A stretch of 64,000 bases of DNA from Sphingomonadaceae bacterium PASS1 (GTDB lineage Bacteria; Pseudomonadota; Alphaproteobacteria; Sphingomonadales; Sphingomonadaceae), in contig NKIR01000007.1 in NCBI GenBank assembly GCA_002255985.1, positions 62,001 through 126,000 of the forward strand. The letters run 5' to 3'. A program made the position numbers and the translations under genes. This document shows positions 45,469 to 55,393 of the stretch, piece by piece; position 1 is the stretch's first letter; each line of letters starts with the position of its first letter. The notes under the pieces were generated by a model, which did no database searches, was not told where the DNA came from, and worked only from the letters and a program-made list of their open reading frames with translations.

Positions 45469-46133
45469 GCGTGGACGTCCAAAAATGCGAGCGCGGCGGC
45501 CGTTTCAGCGGCCTGTTTGCTGTGCGCTGTCGCGGTGACCGGATCAAAACCTTTTACGGTGACGGTAATTTCAAATGTCATAGCGTGGGGAGGGCCTTCT
45601 TTTTTCGTTATTACATATTCCGGAACCTTGCGGCCATGCGCGGCACACCATTCCTGAAGCGTGGATTTGGGATGCTTTGGCGCACCATTGGCGGTTTCAA
45701 TCAACGGGCCCCAGAGGCGTTCGATAAAAACGCGCGCAGCGTCTATACCTTGGTCCAAATAGAGGGCACCAATCAGTGCCTCCATAACGTCCCCAAGCAC
45801 ATTGTCGCTTTGCTGCGCGCCGTCGTCGCGCGCTTGTTTACCAAGCCGCAAATGATCCGGAACCCCATGTTGACGGGCAATATCCGCACATGTCAGGCCC
45901 GATACCAAAGCGTTCAGCCGGTGCGACAACCGACCCTCGGCTTCGTCGGCATATCGGTGATACAGCATATCCGCGATGACCAGACCCAATATCCGGTCAC
46001 CGAGAAACTCAAGCCGTTGATAATCAGCCTGTCCGGTGCTGCCATGCGTCAACGCGCGGTGATATAGTGCCAGATCCGACGGCGGCTTGGGCATTAATGC
46101 CTTCAGCCAGTTATCTTTATCGCTGTTGGTCAA
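45465..46133 (-). CDS. rnc: Ribonuclease III
   Basis: RNase III cuts double-stranded RNA in rRNA and mRNA processing. The 222-residue product has the signature LEFLGDRILGLVIADMLY near residues 41-58, the second acidic site in NVLGDVMEALIGALY near 110-124, and a C-terminal double-stranded RNA-binding domain from about residue 152. The ATG overlaps the lepB stop as ATGA, and its stop overlaps era. Confidence 0.97.
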   Translation of the reverse strand: MTNSDKDNWLKALMPKPPSDLALYHRALTHGSTGQADYQRLEFLGDRILGLVIADMLYHRYADEAEGRLSHRLNALVSGLTCADIARQHGVPDHLRLGKQARDDGAQQSDNVLGDVMEALIGALYLDQGIDAARVFIERLWGPLIETANGAPKHPKSTLQEWCAAHGRKVPEYVITKKEGPPHAMTFEITVTVKGFDPVTATAHSKQAAETAAALAFLDVHA

Positions 46134-47026
46134 AACCCCTGTCCAATGCGGTCAGGGCGCGCCGCGGTAAACCATGTCCATGGTAGCAGCCAGTTTGACG
46201 ACCCATCGGTAGAAAATACTGACACCAACGCGCGCCCAACGAGATTTTCCTGCGGGACGATGCCGATGGCTCCGGGCTTATCGATGGGGGTCCAGCGGCT
46301 GTCGGCGCTTCGGTCGCGGTTATCGCCCATCAGGAACAGGTCCTTTTCGCCAACGACAAAGGCTTCCGTGTTGTCGCCTTCCAATCCGTTGGCGAGGTCG
46401 AGGATTTCGTAGCTCTTGCCCTCGGGCAAAGTCTCACGAAAACGCGGATACCGGCATTGCGTGCCACCATCTGGGCTGGCCTCTTCCATATCGGGGCGCC
46501 AGCACGGGAAGGGATTGCGGTCCATTTCAGCGGTGTCGCGCATGTTTTGCGTTACCGGAATAACAAGATCGGCAATGCGTTCTTTTTTGACCGCCACACC
46601 GTTAATCTCCAAAATGCCGTCGCGCATTTGGATGACGTCACCGGGGAGGCCGATCACGCGCTTAATATAGTCTGTGCCGTTCGACATGGGCGCTTTGAAA
46701 ACTACAACATCGCCGCGCTTTGGCTCGCTGGCGAATATACGCCCCGGTATCAGGGGCAGGGATAAAGGCAGGCTGTATTTGGAATAGCCGTAAGGCCATT
46801 TTGCAACCAACAGATAATCACCGATGAGCAAGCGGGGCTGCATCGATTCCGAAGGAATATTGAACGGCGAGACGATGAAACTGCGCAGAATGAACACGAA
46901 TACCGCCAACTTCAAAAGGAAGCCGCCAAATTCGCGCCATTCTGAAGTGGGCCCTGCTGGTTGCGGATGTGCGGTCACGTTCGCATCGTCCGTCTTGTCG
47001 GTGGGTGAGGTCACATAATCTCGCAA
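46130..47026 (-). CDS. lepB: Signal peptidase I
   Basis: LepB removes signal peptides at the periplasmic face. After a charged cytoplasmic stretch one hydrophobic helix (FGGFLLKLAVFVFILRSFIV, about residues 34-53) anchors the protein. The catalytic Ser is in IPSESMQPRLLIGD near residue 61, the catalytic Lys in DYIKRVIGLPGD near residue 119 and LMGDNRDRSADSR is the conserved box near 232-244. The open frame begins with TTG at 47026; GTG at 47014 is an equally weak alternative four codons in. It leads lepB-rnc-era. Confidence 0.96.
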   Translation of the reverse strand: MRDYVTSPTDKTDDANVTAHPQPAGPTSEWREFGGFLLKLAVFVFILRSFIVSPFNIPSESMQPRLLIGDYLLVAKWPYGYSKYSLPLSLPLIPGRIFASEPKRGDVVVFKAPMSNGTDYIKRVIGLPGDVIQMRDGILEINGVAVKKERIADLVIPVTQNMRDTAEMDRNPFPCWRPDMEEASPDGGTQCRYPRFRETLPEGKSYEILDLANGLEGDNTEAFVVGEKDLFLMGDNRDRSADSRWTPIDKPGAIGIVPQENLVGRALVSVFSTDGSSNWLLPWTWFTAARPDRIGQGF

Positions 47027-47134
47027 ATTAATGTCGTCGGATGACGGATTGGCTGGCCTTTTATCGCGTAGACGCGCTATTTGCTAGCGTCGAGATTCAC
47101 AGGCGACGTTCGCGCCACTGATAAAGGGAACATG

Positions 47135-48637
47135 ATGACGGATCACAGTTGGGCTGAGCTTGAAAAGCAGCAAGAAAAAACGCTGGTTGAGCTGTTTGCG
47201 TCAGACTCCGATCGCGTTGGTAAGATGACGATAGAGCAGTCTGGACTGCGTTTTGACATGTCGAAAACGCATGTTGATGAAGCCATGCTGTCGCAGATCG
47301 CCAAACTTGCCGAAGACATGCATTTGGGCGACGCCAAATCGGCATTATTTTCTGGCGCACCCATCAACGTAACCGAAGGCCGTGCAGCTGAACATGCGGC
47401 GGAGCGTGGTAATGGTGATGTGCAAGCTGTCGCCCATGCACGCGCGCTTCAAGAACGCATGCGTGGCCTTGTCGAAGCGATCGACGCCGGATTTATGGGC
47501 GACATCAAACATATCTTGCACATCGGTATTGGCGGCTCCGCGCTTGGGCCAAAATTGCTGGTCGATGCACTCGGCCGCGATGGCGCGCGGTACGATGTAA
47601 AGGTTGTGTCGAATATCGACGGCGCTGCACTGACCGAGGCCGTGAAAGGCATGGACCCGCATAAGACAGTTGTTGCGGTCGCGTCCAAGACATTCACCAC
47701 GACGGAAACCTTGCTGAACGCAACCAGCGCGATGGAGTGGATGCGCGACGGCGGTGTTGCCGATCCCTTTGCCCAGATAGTGGCGCTTACGGCCTATCCC
47801 GACAAAGCGCTTGAATGGGGCGTCGATGAAAGCCGCATATTGCCGTTCAATGAATCGGTTGGCGGGCGCTATTCGCTCTGGTGCTCGATTGGCTTTCCGG
47901 TTGCACTCGGGCTTGGCTGGGCAGTGTATGAGGAACTGCTTGAAGGCGCCGCGGCGATGGACCGGCATTTCCGCAATGCGCCAATGATGGAAAATGCGCC
48001 AACAATGGCTGCGTTCTGCGATCTATATTATGCCCAGATCAAGGACTGCCAGACCCGCGCGGTTTTTGCATATGACGAACGGCTGCGATTACTGCCCGAT
48101 TATCTTCAGCAATTGGAAATGGAATCGAACGGAAAATCGGTGACAGCGCAAGGCGTGCCACTTGGCCGCAACAGCGCGCCAGTCACATGGGGCGGGGTTG
48201 GCACCGACGCGCAACATGCGGTCTTCCAGTTGCTGCATCAGGGGACGCATCTTATTCCCGTCGAATTCATTGCCAGCAAAACGCCTGGACATGACTTTGA
48301 CACCGCCCACCATGAGACGCTGTTGGTGAACTGTTTTGCCCAAGGCGCGGCGTTGATGGCGGGGCAAAAGTCAGATGATCTGGCACGCAACTATGCGGGC
48401 AACCGTCCATCAACCACGATATTGATGGAAGATGTGACGCCATCGGCGTTGGGCGCATTGATTGCGTTTTACGAACACCGGACTTTTGTGAATGCAGTGT
48501 TGCTGGGTATTAACCCGTTTGACCAATTCGGCGTTGAGTTGGGCAAACAGATCGCAAAAAGCATCGGCGAAAATGGCGCCACGGGCTTTGATCCGTCGAC
48601 GACTGCATTGATTGAAGCGGCATTGGGCGACAACTGA
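47135..48637 (+). CDS. pgi: Glucose-6-phosphate isomerase
   Basis: Pgi interconverts glucose 6-phosphate and fructose 6-phosphate. The 500-residue product has IGIGGSALGPK near residues 133-143, the ASKTFTTTETL block near 188-198, GGRYSLWCSIGFP near 249-261, and the C-terminal KTPGHDFDTAHHETLLVN and NPFDQFGVELGK signature. Two ATG codons (47132, 47135) follow AAAGGG; the second has the better spacing. It is divergent from lepB. Confidence 0.96.
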   Translation: MTDHSWAELEKQQEKTLVELFASDSDRVGKMTIEQSGLRFDMSKTHVDEAMLSQIAKLAEDMHLGDAKSALFSGAPINVTEGRAAEHAAERGNGDVQAVAHARALQERMRGLVEAIDAGFMGDIKHILHIGIGGSALGPKLLVDALGRDGARYDVKVVSNIDGAALTEAVKGMDPHKTVVAVASKTFTTTETLLNATSAMEWMRDGGVADPFAQIVALTAYPDKALEWGVDESRILPFNESVGGRYSLWCSIGFPVALGLGWAVYEELLEGAAAMDRHFRNAPMMENAPTMAAFCDLYYAQIKDCQTRAVFAYDERLRLLPDYLQQLEMESNGKSVTAQGVPLGRNSAPVTWGGVGTDAQHAVFQLLHQGTHLIPVEFIASKTPGHDFDTAHHETLLVNCFAQGAALMAGQKSDDLARNYAGNRPSTTILMEDVTPSALGALIAFYEHRTFVNAVLLGINPFDQFGVELGKQIAKSIGENGATGFDPSTTALIEAALGDN

Positions 48638-48731
48638 TCGCACATATGCGTTCGATAAGACAGATGAAAAAATGCCATTGGCAAATGCGTTGCGGCGCAA
48701 CCATATGGCCATGACATAAGGAAATAATCGC

Positions 48732-50078
48732 ATGGCTGAATTTGAATATGATCTGTTTGTCATTGGCGCTGGATCGGGCGGCGTTCGCGCATCGCGGATA
48801 GCGGCGTCGCATGGCGCGCGCGTCGCGGTTGCGGAGGAACATCGTGTTGGCGGCACATGCGTTATCCGCGGATGTGTTCCCAAAAAGCTGCTCGTATACG
48901 GATCCCATTTTGCCGAAGATCTGCACGATGCGCAACGTTTCGGATGGAACACGGCAGGCGCGACGTTCGATTGGAACATCTTGCGCGACAATGTCGCTGC
49001 AGAGGTGAACCGTTTGGAAGGTCTTTACGGCCAGACGCTTGGCAACAACAAGGTCGAGATGTTTCGCGAACGCGCGGTGGTGACGGGGCCGAACAACGTG
49101 CGCTTGGCAAGCGGGCGAGAGATTTCGGCGGCCTGTATCCTCATTGCTACGGGCGCTTGGCCATCGGTTCCGGAAATAGCCGGGGCTGGGCATGGTATCA
49201 CGTCAAATGAAGTATTCAGCTTGCCCGAACTGCCTAAGCGGGCGGTGATTGCAGGCGGCGGTTATATCGCGAATGAGTTTGCCGGTATCTTCAACGAACT
49301 TGGCGTCAAAGTGAGCCTTGTGACGCATGGTGACCGTATTTTGCGCGGTTATGATGACGAAATTGTCGACCGCCTTGTGGACATTAGCGGCCATAAGGGC
49401 ATCGATATTCGCTTCAACTGTAGCTTCAAAACCATCACCAAGCAGGATGATGGCAGCTTAATGATCGAAACCAACCAAGGCGAGACGATTGAAACCGATC
49501 TGCTGCTCTGGGCCATTGGTCGGACGCCGCACAGCAAAGGCCTTGGCCTTGAAGACGTTGGCATCGCGCTTGGTACGGATGGCTCTGTAAAGGTTGGTGA
49601 CGACAATCGGACCAATGTGCCCAGCATTTATGGGGTGGGCGATGTCACCAATCGCGTTCAGCTTACGCCGATCGCTATCCGCGAAGGCCATGCTTTTGCC
49701 GACAGCGTCTTTGGCAACAATCCGCGCACGGTGAATTATGACTGCATACCGACCGCGGTGTTCAGCAATCCGCCAATCGCCAGCGTCGGTATGACCGAGA
49801 CCGAAGCCCGCGCGGCGCATCCTGACGTCAAAATTTACAAAAGCGATTTCCGCGCGATGAAGAATGTGTTGGCCGACCGCAACGAACGCGCATTGTATAA
49901 AATGGTGGTCGCAGGCGCAAACGAGCGTGTGGTCGGATTGCACTTGATTGGGCCGGACAGCGGCGAGATCCTGCAAGCAGCGGCTATCGCGGTCAAGGCC
50001 GGGCTTACGAAGCAGGATTTCGACGATACCGTCGCGCTACACCCCAGCATGTCCGAAGAACTTGTGTTGATGAAATAA
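48732..50078 (+). CDS. gor: Glutathione-disulfide reductase
   Basis: The 448-residue flavoenzyme reduces oxidised glutathione with NADPH. FAD binding is in IGAGSGGVRASR near residues 11-22, the redox pair in GGTCVIRGCVPKKLLVYG near 40-57, the NADPH loop in AGGGYIANEFAG near 174-185, and the C-terminal HPSMSEELV holds the catalytic His and Glu. AAGGAAATAATCGC precedes the ATG. It converges on a GST gene. Confidence 0.95.
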   Translation: MAEFEYDLFVIGAGSGGVRASRIAASHGARVAVAEEHRVGGTCVIRGCVPKKLLVYGSHFAEDLHDAQRFGWNTAGATFDWNILRDNVAAEVNRLEGLYGQTLGNNKVEMFRERAVVTGPNNVRLASGREISAACILIATGAWPSVPEIAGAGHGITSNEVFSLPELPKRAVIAGGGYIANEFAGIFNELGVKVSLVTHGDRILRGYDDEIVDRLVDISGHKGIDIRFNCSFKTITKQDDGSLMIETNQGETIETDLLLWAIGRTPHSKGLGLEDVGIALGTDGSVKVGDDNRTNVPSIYGVGDVTNRVQLTPIAIREGHAFADSVFGNNPRTVNYDCIPTAVFSNPPIASVGMTETEARAAHPDVKIYKSDFRAMKNVLADRNERALYKMVVAGANERVVGLHLIGPDSGEILQAAAIAVKAGLTKQDFDDTVALHPSMSEELVLMK

Positions 50079-50095
50079 CGGAGAACCTCACCGTA

Positions 50096-50115
50096 GCCCT
50101 GAGCCTGTCGAAGGC
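50096..50115. repeat. Palindrome-type intergenic repeat between gor and the GST gene
   Basis: GCCCTGAGCCTGTCGAAGGC belongs to a short repeat that recurs between genes in sphingomonads and relatives (CCCTGAGCxTGTCGAAGG). It lies in the 60-base gap between convergent genes and is related in layout to the CCTGAA-N-TTCAGG units at 55344 and 58401. Confidence 0.5.
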
Positions 50116-50138
50116 CGCTTACCGGCTCTCACTGCGGT

Positions 50139-50768
50139 TTATGGAAAGAGTATAGTGTCCGCATCCGCTGTCCATTTGGGGTAGCGGGTCATGATCTGGC
50201 CAAACAGGTCCGACGCAAGTAGCCCGTTGAGCCAAGCCTGAAGCGCAGATAGTGGCAATTCATCGAACCATATCTGGTCGGTTGCGGCAAACTGGCGAAC
50301 AAAGGGAAACAAAGCGATGTCGGTAAACGCGGGGGCGCTGCCGCCCAAATAGGGTTGCGTCGCCAATATTTCGTTCAGGCCCGACAAATGTTTCAGCGCC
50401 GCGTCACGATGTTCCAAACCGTCGGCCAGACCATAACGATGCGGATATTTGTAACGGTCCAGCGCCTGTTTGAACGGCCCATCATTGGCCGCGATCGTGT
50501 CCACGTCCGCATGGGTCAACCAGTTTTCGGGATCATTTTGCGCCAATGCCCAGCGCATGATGTCCAGGCTCTCGTCGACAACATGACCGTCGCCCAACAG
50601 CAATACCGGAACGGTGCCCTTTGGCGAAACCGCGATCATTTCCGGTGGTTTGTCCCGAAGCACCACTTCGCGCAGTTCAACCTGAACCTTACTCACCGCA
50701 ATCGCCATCCTTGCCCGCATGGCGTAAGGGCATCGGCGGAAACTGTAGAGGATGGGACGGTCAGTCAT
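50139..50768 (-). CDS. Glutathione S-transferase family protein
   Basis: The 209-residue product has an N-terminal thioredoxin-like domain (residues 1-80) with [14 protein letters not shown], in which Cys at about residue 11 could be the catalytic residue, [12 protein letters not shown] and [11 protein letters not shown], and an all-helical C-terminal domain. It resembles the CPYA/glutaredoxin-like GST group. The ATG at 50768 overlaps the trhO stop by eight bases, so the longer open frame upstream is not coding. Substrate unknown. Confidence 0.88.
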   Translation of the reverse strand: MTDRPILYSFRRCPYAMRARMAIAVSKVQVELREVVLRDKPPEMIAVSPKGTVPVLLLGDGHVVDESLDIMRWALAQNDPENWLTHADVDTIAANDGPFKQALDRYKYPHRYGLADGLEHRDAALKHLSGLNEILATQPYLGGSAPAFTDIALFPFVRQFAATDQIWFDELPLSALQAWLNGLLASDLFGQIMTRYPKWTADADTILFP

Positions 50769-51702
50769 CAATGCGCGGGTTGACGCCGATATGCTGTTTG
50801 CCGCGTTTTTTGGCGAGCGCGATCTGTTTCTGCCGCTCGGCGAAACGCGCGCGGTCTTCGTCGGTGCGTTCGGCATAGCAAGCCGGGCAGGCGACGCCTT
50901 CGATGAAATGTGCTGACGTCTTGTCCTCTTGCGAGATGGGGCGGCGGCACGCGTGGCACAATTCCATTTCGCCAAGTTCAAGCCCATGCTTCACGGACAC
51001 CCGCTCGTCGAAGACAAAACATTCCCCCTGCCATTTGCTCTCGGCTTCTGGAATATTCTCCAGATAGCGCAATATACCGCCTTCTAGGTGGTAGACCTCG
51101 TCTACCCCCTCCGCTTTCAGGAAGGCCGTCGATTTTTCGCAGCGTATGCCGCCGGTGCAGAACATTGCAAATTTAGTTTTGCCTGCGGCGAGTTCATCGC
51201 GATGCGCGCGAAACCATTCGGGAAATTCGCTGAACGACTTGGTCCGTGGATCGACTGCGCCTTCAAATGTGCCAATCGCGACCTCATAATCATTGCGGGT
51301 ATCGATCAGCACAGTATCCGGATCGGAAATCAACGCGTTCCAATGCTCTGGCTGCACATAAGTGCCGACTTCCCGTTTCGGGTCGATGCCGTCAACGCCC
51401 AGCGTGACAATTTCCTTCTTCAACCGGACTTTCAACCGGTAGAATGGCATTTCATTGGCATGCGAATATTTGACGTCGAGTTCTGCGCAGCCAGGCAAAG
51501 TGCGCAGATGTGCAACGACAGCATCGATACCGGCTTCGGTTCCTGCCACGGTGCCATTTACGCCTTCAGTCGCAACCAAGATCGTGCCTTTCAGACCGTG
51601 TTCGGCACACCATGCCGCGATCTGCGGTTGCAGCATTTCTGGCTGAGTGAAGTTTGCAAAGCGGTACAACGCCGCCACTTTGATCGGAAAATGCTTGGTC
51701 AT
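50761..51702 (-). CDS. trhO: tRNA uridine-34 hydroxylase TrhO (rhodanese family)
   Basis: TrhO (formerly YceA) oxygen-dependently hydroxylates uridine 34 of some tRNAs. The 313-residue product has an N-terminal acylphosphatase-like domain, a rhodanese domain at about 120-220 with the active-site Cys in [10 protein letters not shown], and a C-terminal Cys-rich segment (CHACRRP, CPACY). The last eight bases overlap the GST gene. It is followed upstream by the ScfR regulator on the same strand with 27 bases between. Confidence 0.92.
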   Translation of the reverse strand: MTKHFPIKVAALYRFANFTQPEMLQPQIAAWCAEHGLKGTILVATEGVNGTVAGTEAGIDAVVAHLRTLPGCAELDVKYSHANEMPFYRLKVRLKKEIVTLGVDGIDPKREVGTYVQPEHWNALISDPDTVLIDTRNDYEVAIGTFEGAVDPRTKSFSEFPEWFRAHRDELAAGKTKFAMFCTGGIRCEKSTAFLKAEGVDEVYHLEGGILRYLENIPEAESKWQGECFVFDERVSVKHGLELGEMELCHACRRPISQEDKTSAHFIEGVACPACYAERTDEDRARFAERQKQIALAKKRGKQHIGVNPRIDD

Positions 51703-51729
51703 ACGGGGCCTATAACGCGGGATTGCAGG

Positions 51730-53133
51730 TTAGGCGATACGATATGGCACGACGTTGCGTCGATCAGGATCGACAATAATCTCACGGTCCGAAGGTGGAA
51801 AGGCGCGCTGATCGCAATCGGCACGGGGGCACAGGCGACAACTGGTGCCTATTTTTGTCGCACCGCGCCCTGTCAGGTCCAGCCCATCGGCATAAATGAA
51901 TTCGCGTGCATGGTCGATTTCGCACCCCAAAGCGACTGCATAACGGCGCGGGATGCGTTCGAAACTCCCCGATGGCTTCACGAGCCCTTTTGCCATCGAG
52001 ACATAGCGTACCCCGTCGGGCGTTTCGGCCAGTTGCACAAGAATGCGGTCGGGTATCGCCACCGCTTCGTGCACGATCCATAACGGGCAAGCCCCGCCAA
52101 AGCGGGCAAATTGCAGGCGGGTCGCACTGTGGCGTTTGGTGATGTTACCCGCCATATCGACGCGGCAGAAAAAGAACGGGACGCCGCGCGCATTCGGACG
52201 TTGCAACGTGGATAGCCGGTGGCAGGCCTGTTCAAAGCTGACATTGAAGGATTGGCACAGCCGGTCGATGTCATGGCGCACAGCGCGCGCTTCTTCACGG
52301 AACCCGATATAAGGCATCAGGATCGCGCCTGCCGCATAATTAGCCAAACCAACGGAGAGCAATTGGCGTGATGCAGGCGCGCGTAGCTTTGCCCCTTCCA
52401 CGACCGCGCTGATTTCCTCGCGCAAAGCAATTGCCCCCAATTGGTGTGCAAGTTGAAACCGCCGGCTTTCGGCGGGTTGGCTTTGATCAACGACCAAATG
52501 GCCCATTTCCGCATCGAAATCGCGTAAGCCTGCGCCGTGGGAGTACAGCAAAGAGACCGACAGCGCGTTTTTCAGATAGTTTTCCAGCGCAGCCACATCC
52601 GGCGTCAGCAAAGCGCTGCGCAATTTATTGCCCAATGCCTCGGCCGCCTTGTCAAGGATATCGACATAATTGCCAGAGTTATGAAACCAGTCGCGCACTT
52701 CCTCCCAAGGGAGGCGCGAACCACCTGCATTGTCGGCTGACATTGCCTCATCGACAATCAACAGCCTCTGTCCAATTTCGGTATAGGCCTGATGCAACGC
52801 TGAAAATTGTTCCGCCAATGCAGGCTGTTGTTCGGATATTCTTGCCAACTGATCGGCGGATAACGGGTTTGCGAATAACGGGTCAGCGGCTGCCTCGCGC
52901 AATGCGGCAAAGCGCCGCGTAGCGGTGTCATCCTCATCCACATTCCAATCGAGCGGGAATAGCCGCGCCAGTAACTCCAGCAGGGCAGGGGTTAAGGGGC
53001 GATCATCATGCTCAATCTGCGACAGATAGGACACGGAAATGCTAAGCCTTTCCGCCATTTCCGACTGCCGCAAAGCCAAGCCAGTGCGCAACGCCTTCAG
53101 CTTCCCACCTTCAAAAATACGCCGCTTTGCCAT
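51730..53133 (-). CDS. Short-chain fatty-acyl transcriptional regulator (ScfR/PccR/RamB family)
   Basis: The 467-residue product has an N-terminal HTH of the XRE type (about residues 9-65: KLKALRTGLALRQSEMAERLSISVSYLSQIE), a middle region related to ImmA/IrrE metallopeptidases, and a C-terminal domain with CRLCPRADCDQRAFPP. The peptidase motif is degenerate (AHQLGA where active enzymes have HExxH), as expected for ligand-sensing regulators of this family that respond to acyl-CoAs. ATG 53133 is preceded by AAGGGGAC. It is divergent from pccB, its probable target. Confidence 0.93.
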   Translation of the reverse strand: MAKRRIFEGGKLKALRTGLALRQSEMAERLSISVSYLSQIEHDDRPLTPALLELLARLFPLDWNVDEDDTATRRFAALREAAADPLFANPLSADQLARISEQQPALAEQFSALHQAYTEIGQRLLIVDEAMSADNAGGSRLPWEEVRDWFHNSGNYVDILDKAAEALGNKLRSALLTPDVAALENYLKNALSVSLLYSHGAGLRDFDAEMGHLVVDQSQPAESRRFQLAHQLGAIALREEISAVVEGAKLRAPASRQLLSVGLANYAAGAILMPYIGFREEARAVRHDIDRLCQSFNVSFEQACHRLSTLQRPNARGVPFFFCRVDMAGNITKRHSATRLQFARFGGACPLWIVHEAVAIPDRILVQLAETPDGVRYVSMAKGLVKPSGSFERIPRRYAVALGCEIDHAREFIYADGLDLTGRGATKIGTSCRLCPRADCDQRAFPPSDREIIVDPDRRNVVPYRIA

Positions 53134-53316
53134 ATGTCCCCTTTGTTCCGCCGTGGCCCTGTGCGCAAAACCGTGTTGCACAAAGCCGCGAAGCAGCAAA
53201 CAATAGCCATCTCCTGATTTTTTGCAAACTACAGCTTTGCAACTTTGCAAATTCGCATTGGACATTGCGCCCAAAATCAGCTTTCAGAACGATCACACAA
53301 AATTTTTGGGGGAACC
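53134..53316. promoter_or_regulatory. Divergent control region, ScfR regulator / pccB
   Basis: This 183-base gap separates the regulator from the propionyl-CoA carboxylase module. It holds the TTTGCAA cluster at 53221-53251 and further weaker half-sites (TTGCACAAAG near 53176, GCAGCAAACAA near 53193). TTTTTGGGGGAACC before 53317 supplies the pccB ribosome binding site. Confidence 0.6.
53221..53251. promoter_or_regulatory. Candidate ScfR/PccR operator: three TTTGCAA sites
   Basis: TTTGCAAA at 53221-53228, TTTGCAAC at 53236-53243 and TTTGCAAA at 53244-53251. The first pair is seven bases apart and the second pair abuts. Operators of this family are built of TTTGCAAA repeats (PccR of Rhodobacter sphaeroides) and AACTTTGCAAA (RamB); the latter is present exactly at 53241-53251. 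Confidence 0.75.
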
Positions 53317-54843
53317 ATGTCCGCAAATATCGCCGAAATGGAAAAGCGCCGCGAACAGGCCCAGTTGGGCGGCGGGCAAAAGCGCATTGATGCGCAGCAC
53401 GCCAAAGGTCGCCTGACCGCGCGCGAACGCCTGCATATTTTGCTCGACGAAGGCAGCTTCGAAGAGATGGACATGTATGTCGAACATAATTGTGTTGAAT
53501 TCGGCATGCAGGAGCAGAAGATTCCCGGCGACGGCGTTGTCACCGGCAGCGGCACAATCAACGGCCGCCTTGTGTATGTCTACAGTCAAGATTTCACGGT
53601 ATTCGGCGGGTCGCTTTCCGAAGCGCACGCGATGAAAATCTGCAAGGTCTTGGACAATGCGATGAAGGTCGGCGCGCCCGTCATCGGCCTGAATGATAGC
53701 GGTGGCGCACGTATTCAAGAAGGTGTGGCGTCGCTTGGCGGCTATGCCGAGGTGTTTCAACGCAATACGCTCGCAAGCGGTGTGGTTCCGCAAATCAGCC
53801 TCATCATGGGCCCATGCGCGGGTGGTGCGGTGTATTCGCCAGCGATTACGGACTTCATCTTCATGGTGAAGGACAGCAGCTATATGTTCGTCACGGGCCC
53901 TGATGTGGTTAAAACGGTGACCAACGAAGTGGTGACTCAGGAAGAATTGGGCGGCGCGGTTTCGCATACGACCAAATCGGGTGTTGCCGACAATGCGTTC
54001 GAAAATGATATTGAGGCACTGCTGTCGGTCCGTGATTTCTTTGACTATTTGCCAGAGAATAACCGCACCGGCGTTCCTGAACGGCCAACCGATGACGCGT
54101 GGGACCGTATTGAACCAAGCCTCGACACCTTAATCCCGCCAAGCGCGAACCAGCCTTATGATATGCATGAGCTGATCCGCAAAACGGTCGATGAAGGCGA
54201 CTTTTTTGAAGTTCAGCCGACGCATGCAGCAAATGTCATCATCGGTTTTGGCCGTATTGAGGGGCGCACGGTTGGCATCGTTGCCAATCAGCCCATGGTG
54301 CTGGCGGGCGTGCTGGACATCAACAGCTCCAAAAAAGCCGCGCGCTTCGTCCGGTTCTGCGATGCATTCGATATTCCGATCGTCACTTTCGTCGACGTTC
54401 CTGGCTTCTTGCCTGGCACGGCGCAGGAATATGGCGGTATTATTAAGCATGGTGCAAAGCTGCTCTTTGCGTATGCTGAGGCAACCGTGCCCAAAATCAC
54501 CATCATCACCCGCAAGGCCTATGGCGGCGCTTATGACGTAATGGCGTCCAAGCATTTGCGCGGCGACCTTAACTACGCATGGCCCACCGCTGAAATCGCG
54601 GTGATGGGGGCAAAGGGTGCAGTTGAAATCATCTTCCGCGGACTATCCACAGAGGAACAAGCGGTGAAGACGGCGGAATATGAAGACCGCTTCGCCAACC
54701 CGTTCGTCGCGGCGAGCAAGGGCTTTATCGACGAGGTCATCTACCCGCATTCGACGCGGAAACGGATTGCCTTGGGGCTTAGGAAATTGCGGAACAAGGC
54801 GTTGGAAAACCCTTGGAAGAAGCATGATAATATTCCGTTGTAA
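53317..54843 (+). CDS. pccB: Propionyl-CoA carboxylase beta (carboxyltransferase) subunit
   Basis: PccB transfers the carboxyl group from biotin to propionyl-CoA, giving methylmalonyl-CoA. The 508-residue product has the N-terminal [19 protein letters not shown], the oxyanion and CoA-binding glycines in [22 protein letters not shown], and the C-terminal [22 protein letters not shown] and [14 protein letters not shown] blocks. I chose ATG 53317 because upstream sequence in the open frame runs into the operator. It is the first gene of the module and works with PccA (59896). Confidence 0.97.
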   Translation: MSANIAEMEKRREQAQLGGGQKRIDAQHAKGRLTARERLHILLDEGSFEEMDMYVEHNCVEFGMQEQKIPGDGVVTGSGTINGRLVYVYSQDFTVFGGSLSEAHAMKICKVLDNAMKVGAPVIGLNDSGGARIQEGVASLGGYAEVFQRNTLASGVVPQISLIMGPCAGGAVYSPAITDFIFMVKDSSYMFVTGPDVVKTVTNEVVTQEELGGAVSHTTKSGVADNAFENDIEALLSVRDFFDYLPENNRTGVPERPTDDAWDRIEPSLDTLIPPSANQPYDMHELIRKTVDEGDFFEVQPTHAANVIIGFGRIEGRTVGIVANQPMVLAGVLDINSSKKAARFVRFCDAFDIPIVTFVDVPGFLPGTAQEYGGIIKHGAKLLFAYAEATVPKITIITRKAYGGAYDVMASKHLRGDLNYAWPTAEIAVMGAKGAVEIIFRGLSTEEQAVKTAEYEDRFANPFVAASKGFIDEVIYPHSTRKRIALGLRKLRNKALENPWKKHDNIPL

Positions 54844-54852
54844 GGCAGAAGT

Positions 54853-55290
54853 ATGAAACTGGGTCGTCTCAACCATATTGGCGTCGCAACGCCTTCCATT
54901 GCGGACAGCATCGTCTTTTACCGCGACGTGATGGGCGCGACGAAGATCCATGATCCGTTCGATCTGCCTGATCAGGGAGTGAAGGTTTGCTTTGTCGATA
55001 CGCCCGCAGCCGATGGCGCTCTGAATGGAACGCAGATTGAGTTGATTGAGCCATTGCCGGGCAATGCATCCATCGCGGCGTTTCTGGAAAAGAACCCGGC
55101 GGGCGGGCAACATCATGTCTGTTACGAAGTGCCCGACATTCATGCTGCCAAGGCGGAGTTTGAGGCTATGGGCAAGCGCGTGCTCGGCGAACCACGTATT
55201 GGCGCGCACGGGACGCTGATTTTCTTTGTGCATCCCAAAGATATGCAGGGCGTGCTGACCGAGATTATGGAGGTTCCGCAGGTGCACTAG
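54853..55290 (+). CDS. mce: Methylmalonyl-CoA epimerase
   Basis: The 145-residue vicinal oxygen chelate protein interconverts (S)- and (R)-methylmalonyl-CoA. It begins KLGRLNHIGVATPSIADSI with the first metal His near residue 8, and has ELIEPL near residues 60-65 and the HHVCYEVPDI block with a metal His near residue 87. A late Glu (EIMEV) completes the metal site. It follows pccB by nine bases, exactly between its substrate and product steps. Confidence 0.95.
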   Translation: MKLGRLNHIGVATPSIADSIVFYRDVMGATKIHDPFDLPDQGVKVCFVDTPAADGALNGTQIELIEPLPGNASIAAFLEKNPAGGQHHVCYEVPDIHAAKAEFEAMGKRVLGEPRIGAHGTLIFFVHPKDMQGVLTEIMEVPQVH

Positions 55291-55343
55291 CGCCACTTCG
55301 GCGCATTCGTTGTCCTTGCAGGATCAAGAGCGGCGGTGCGGTG

Positions 55344-55368
55344 TCCTGAAACAAGCTCAGGACGATGA
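55344..55368. repeat. Short palindromic repeat unit in the mce-ech gap
   Basis: TCCTGA, a seven-base loop and TCAGGA (55344-55362), followed by CGATGA, form the same unit as the right arm of the 58401-58486 element. A weaker partner (CGTTGTCCTTGCAGGATC) lies about 30 bases upstream in inverted orientation. Confidence 0.5.
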
Positions 55369-55393
55369 GATATTGATACAGGGAGAAAACAAA

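Noticed and set aside
51088-52083. 331-codon plus-strand frame opposite trhO and the ScfR regulator
   Set aside because: It crosses the gap between two well-supported minus-strand genes and shows no domain; codon bias mirrors the antisense of conserved genes.
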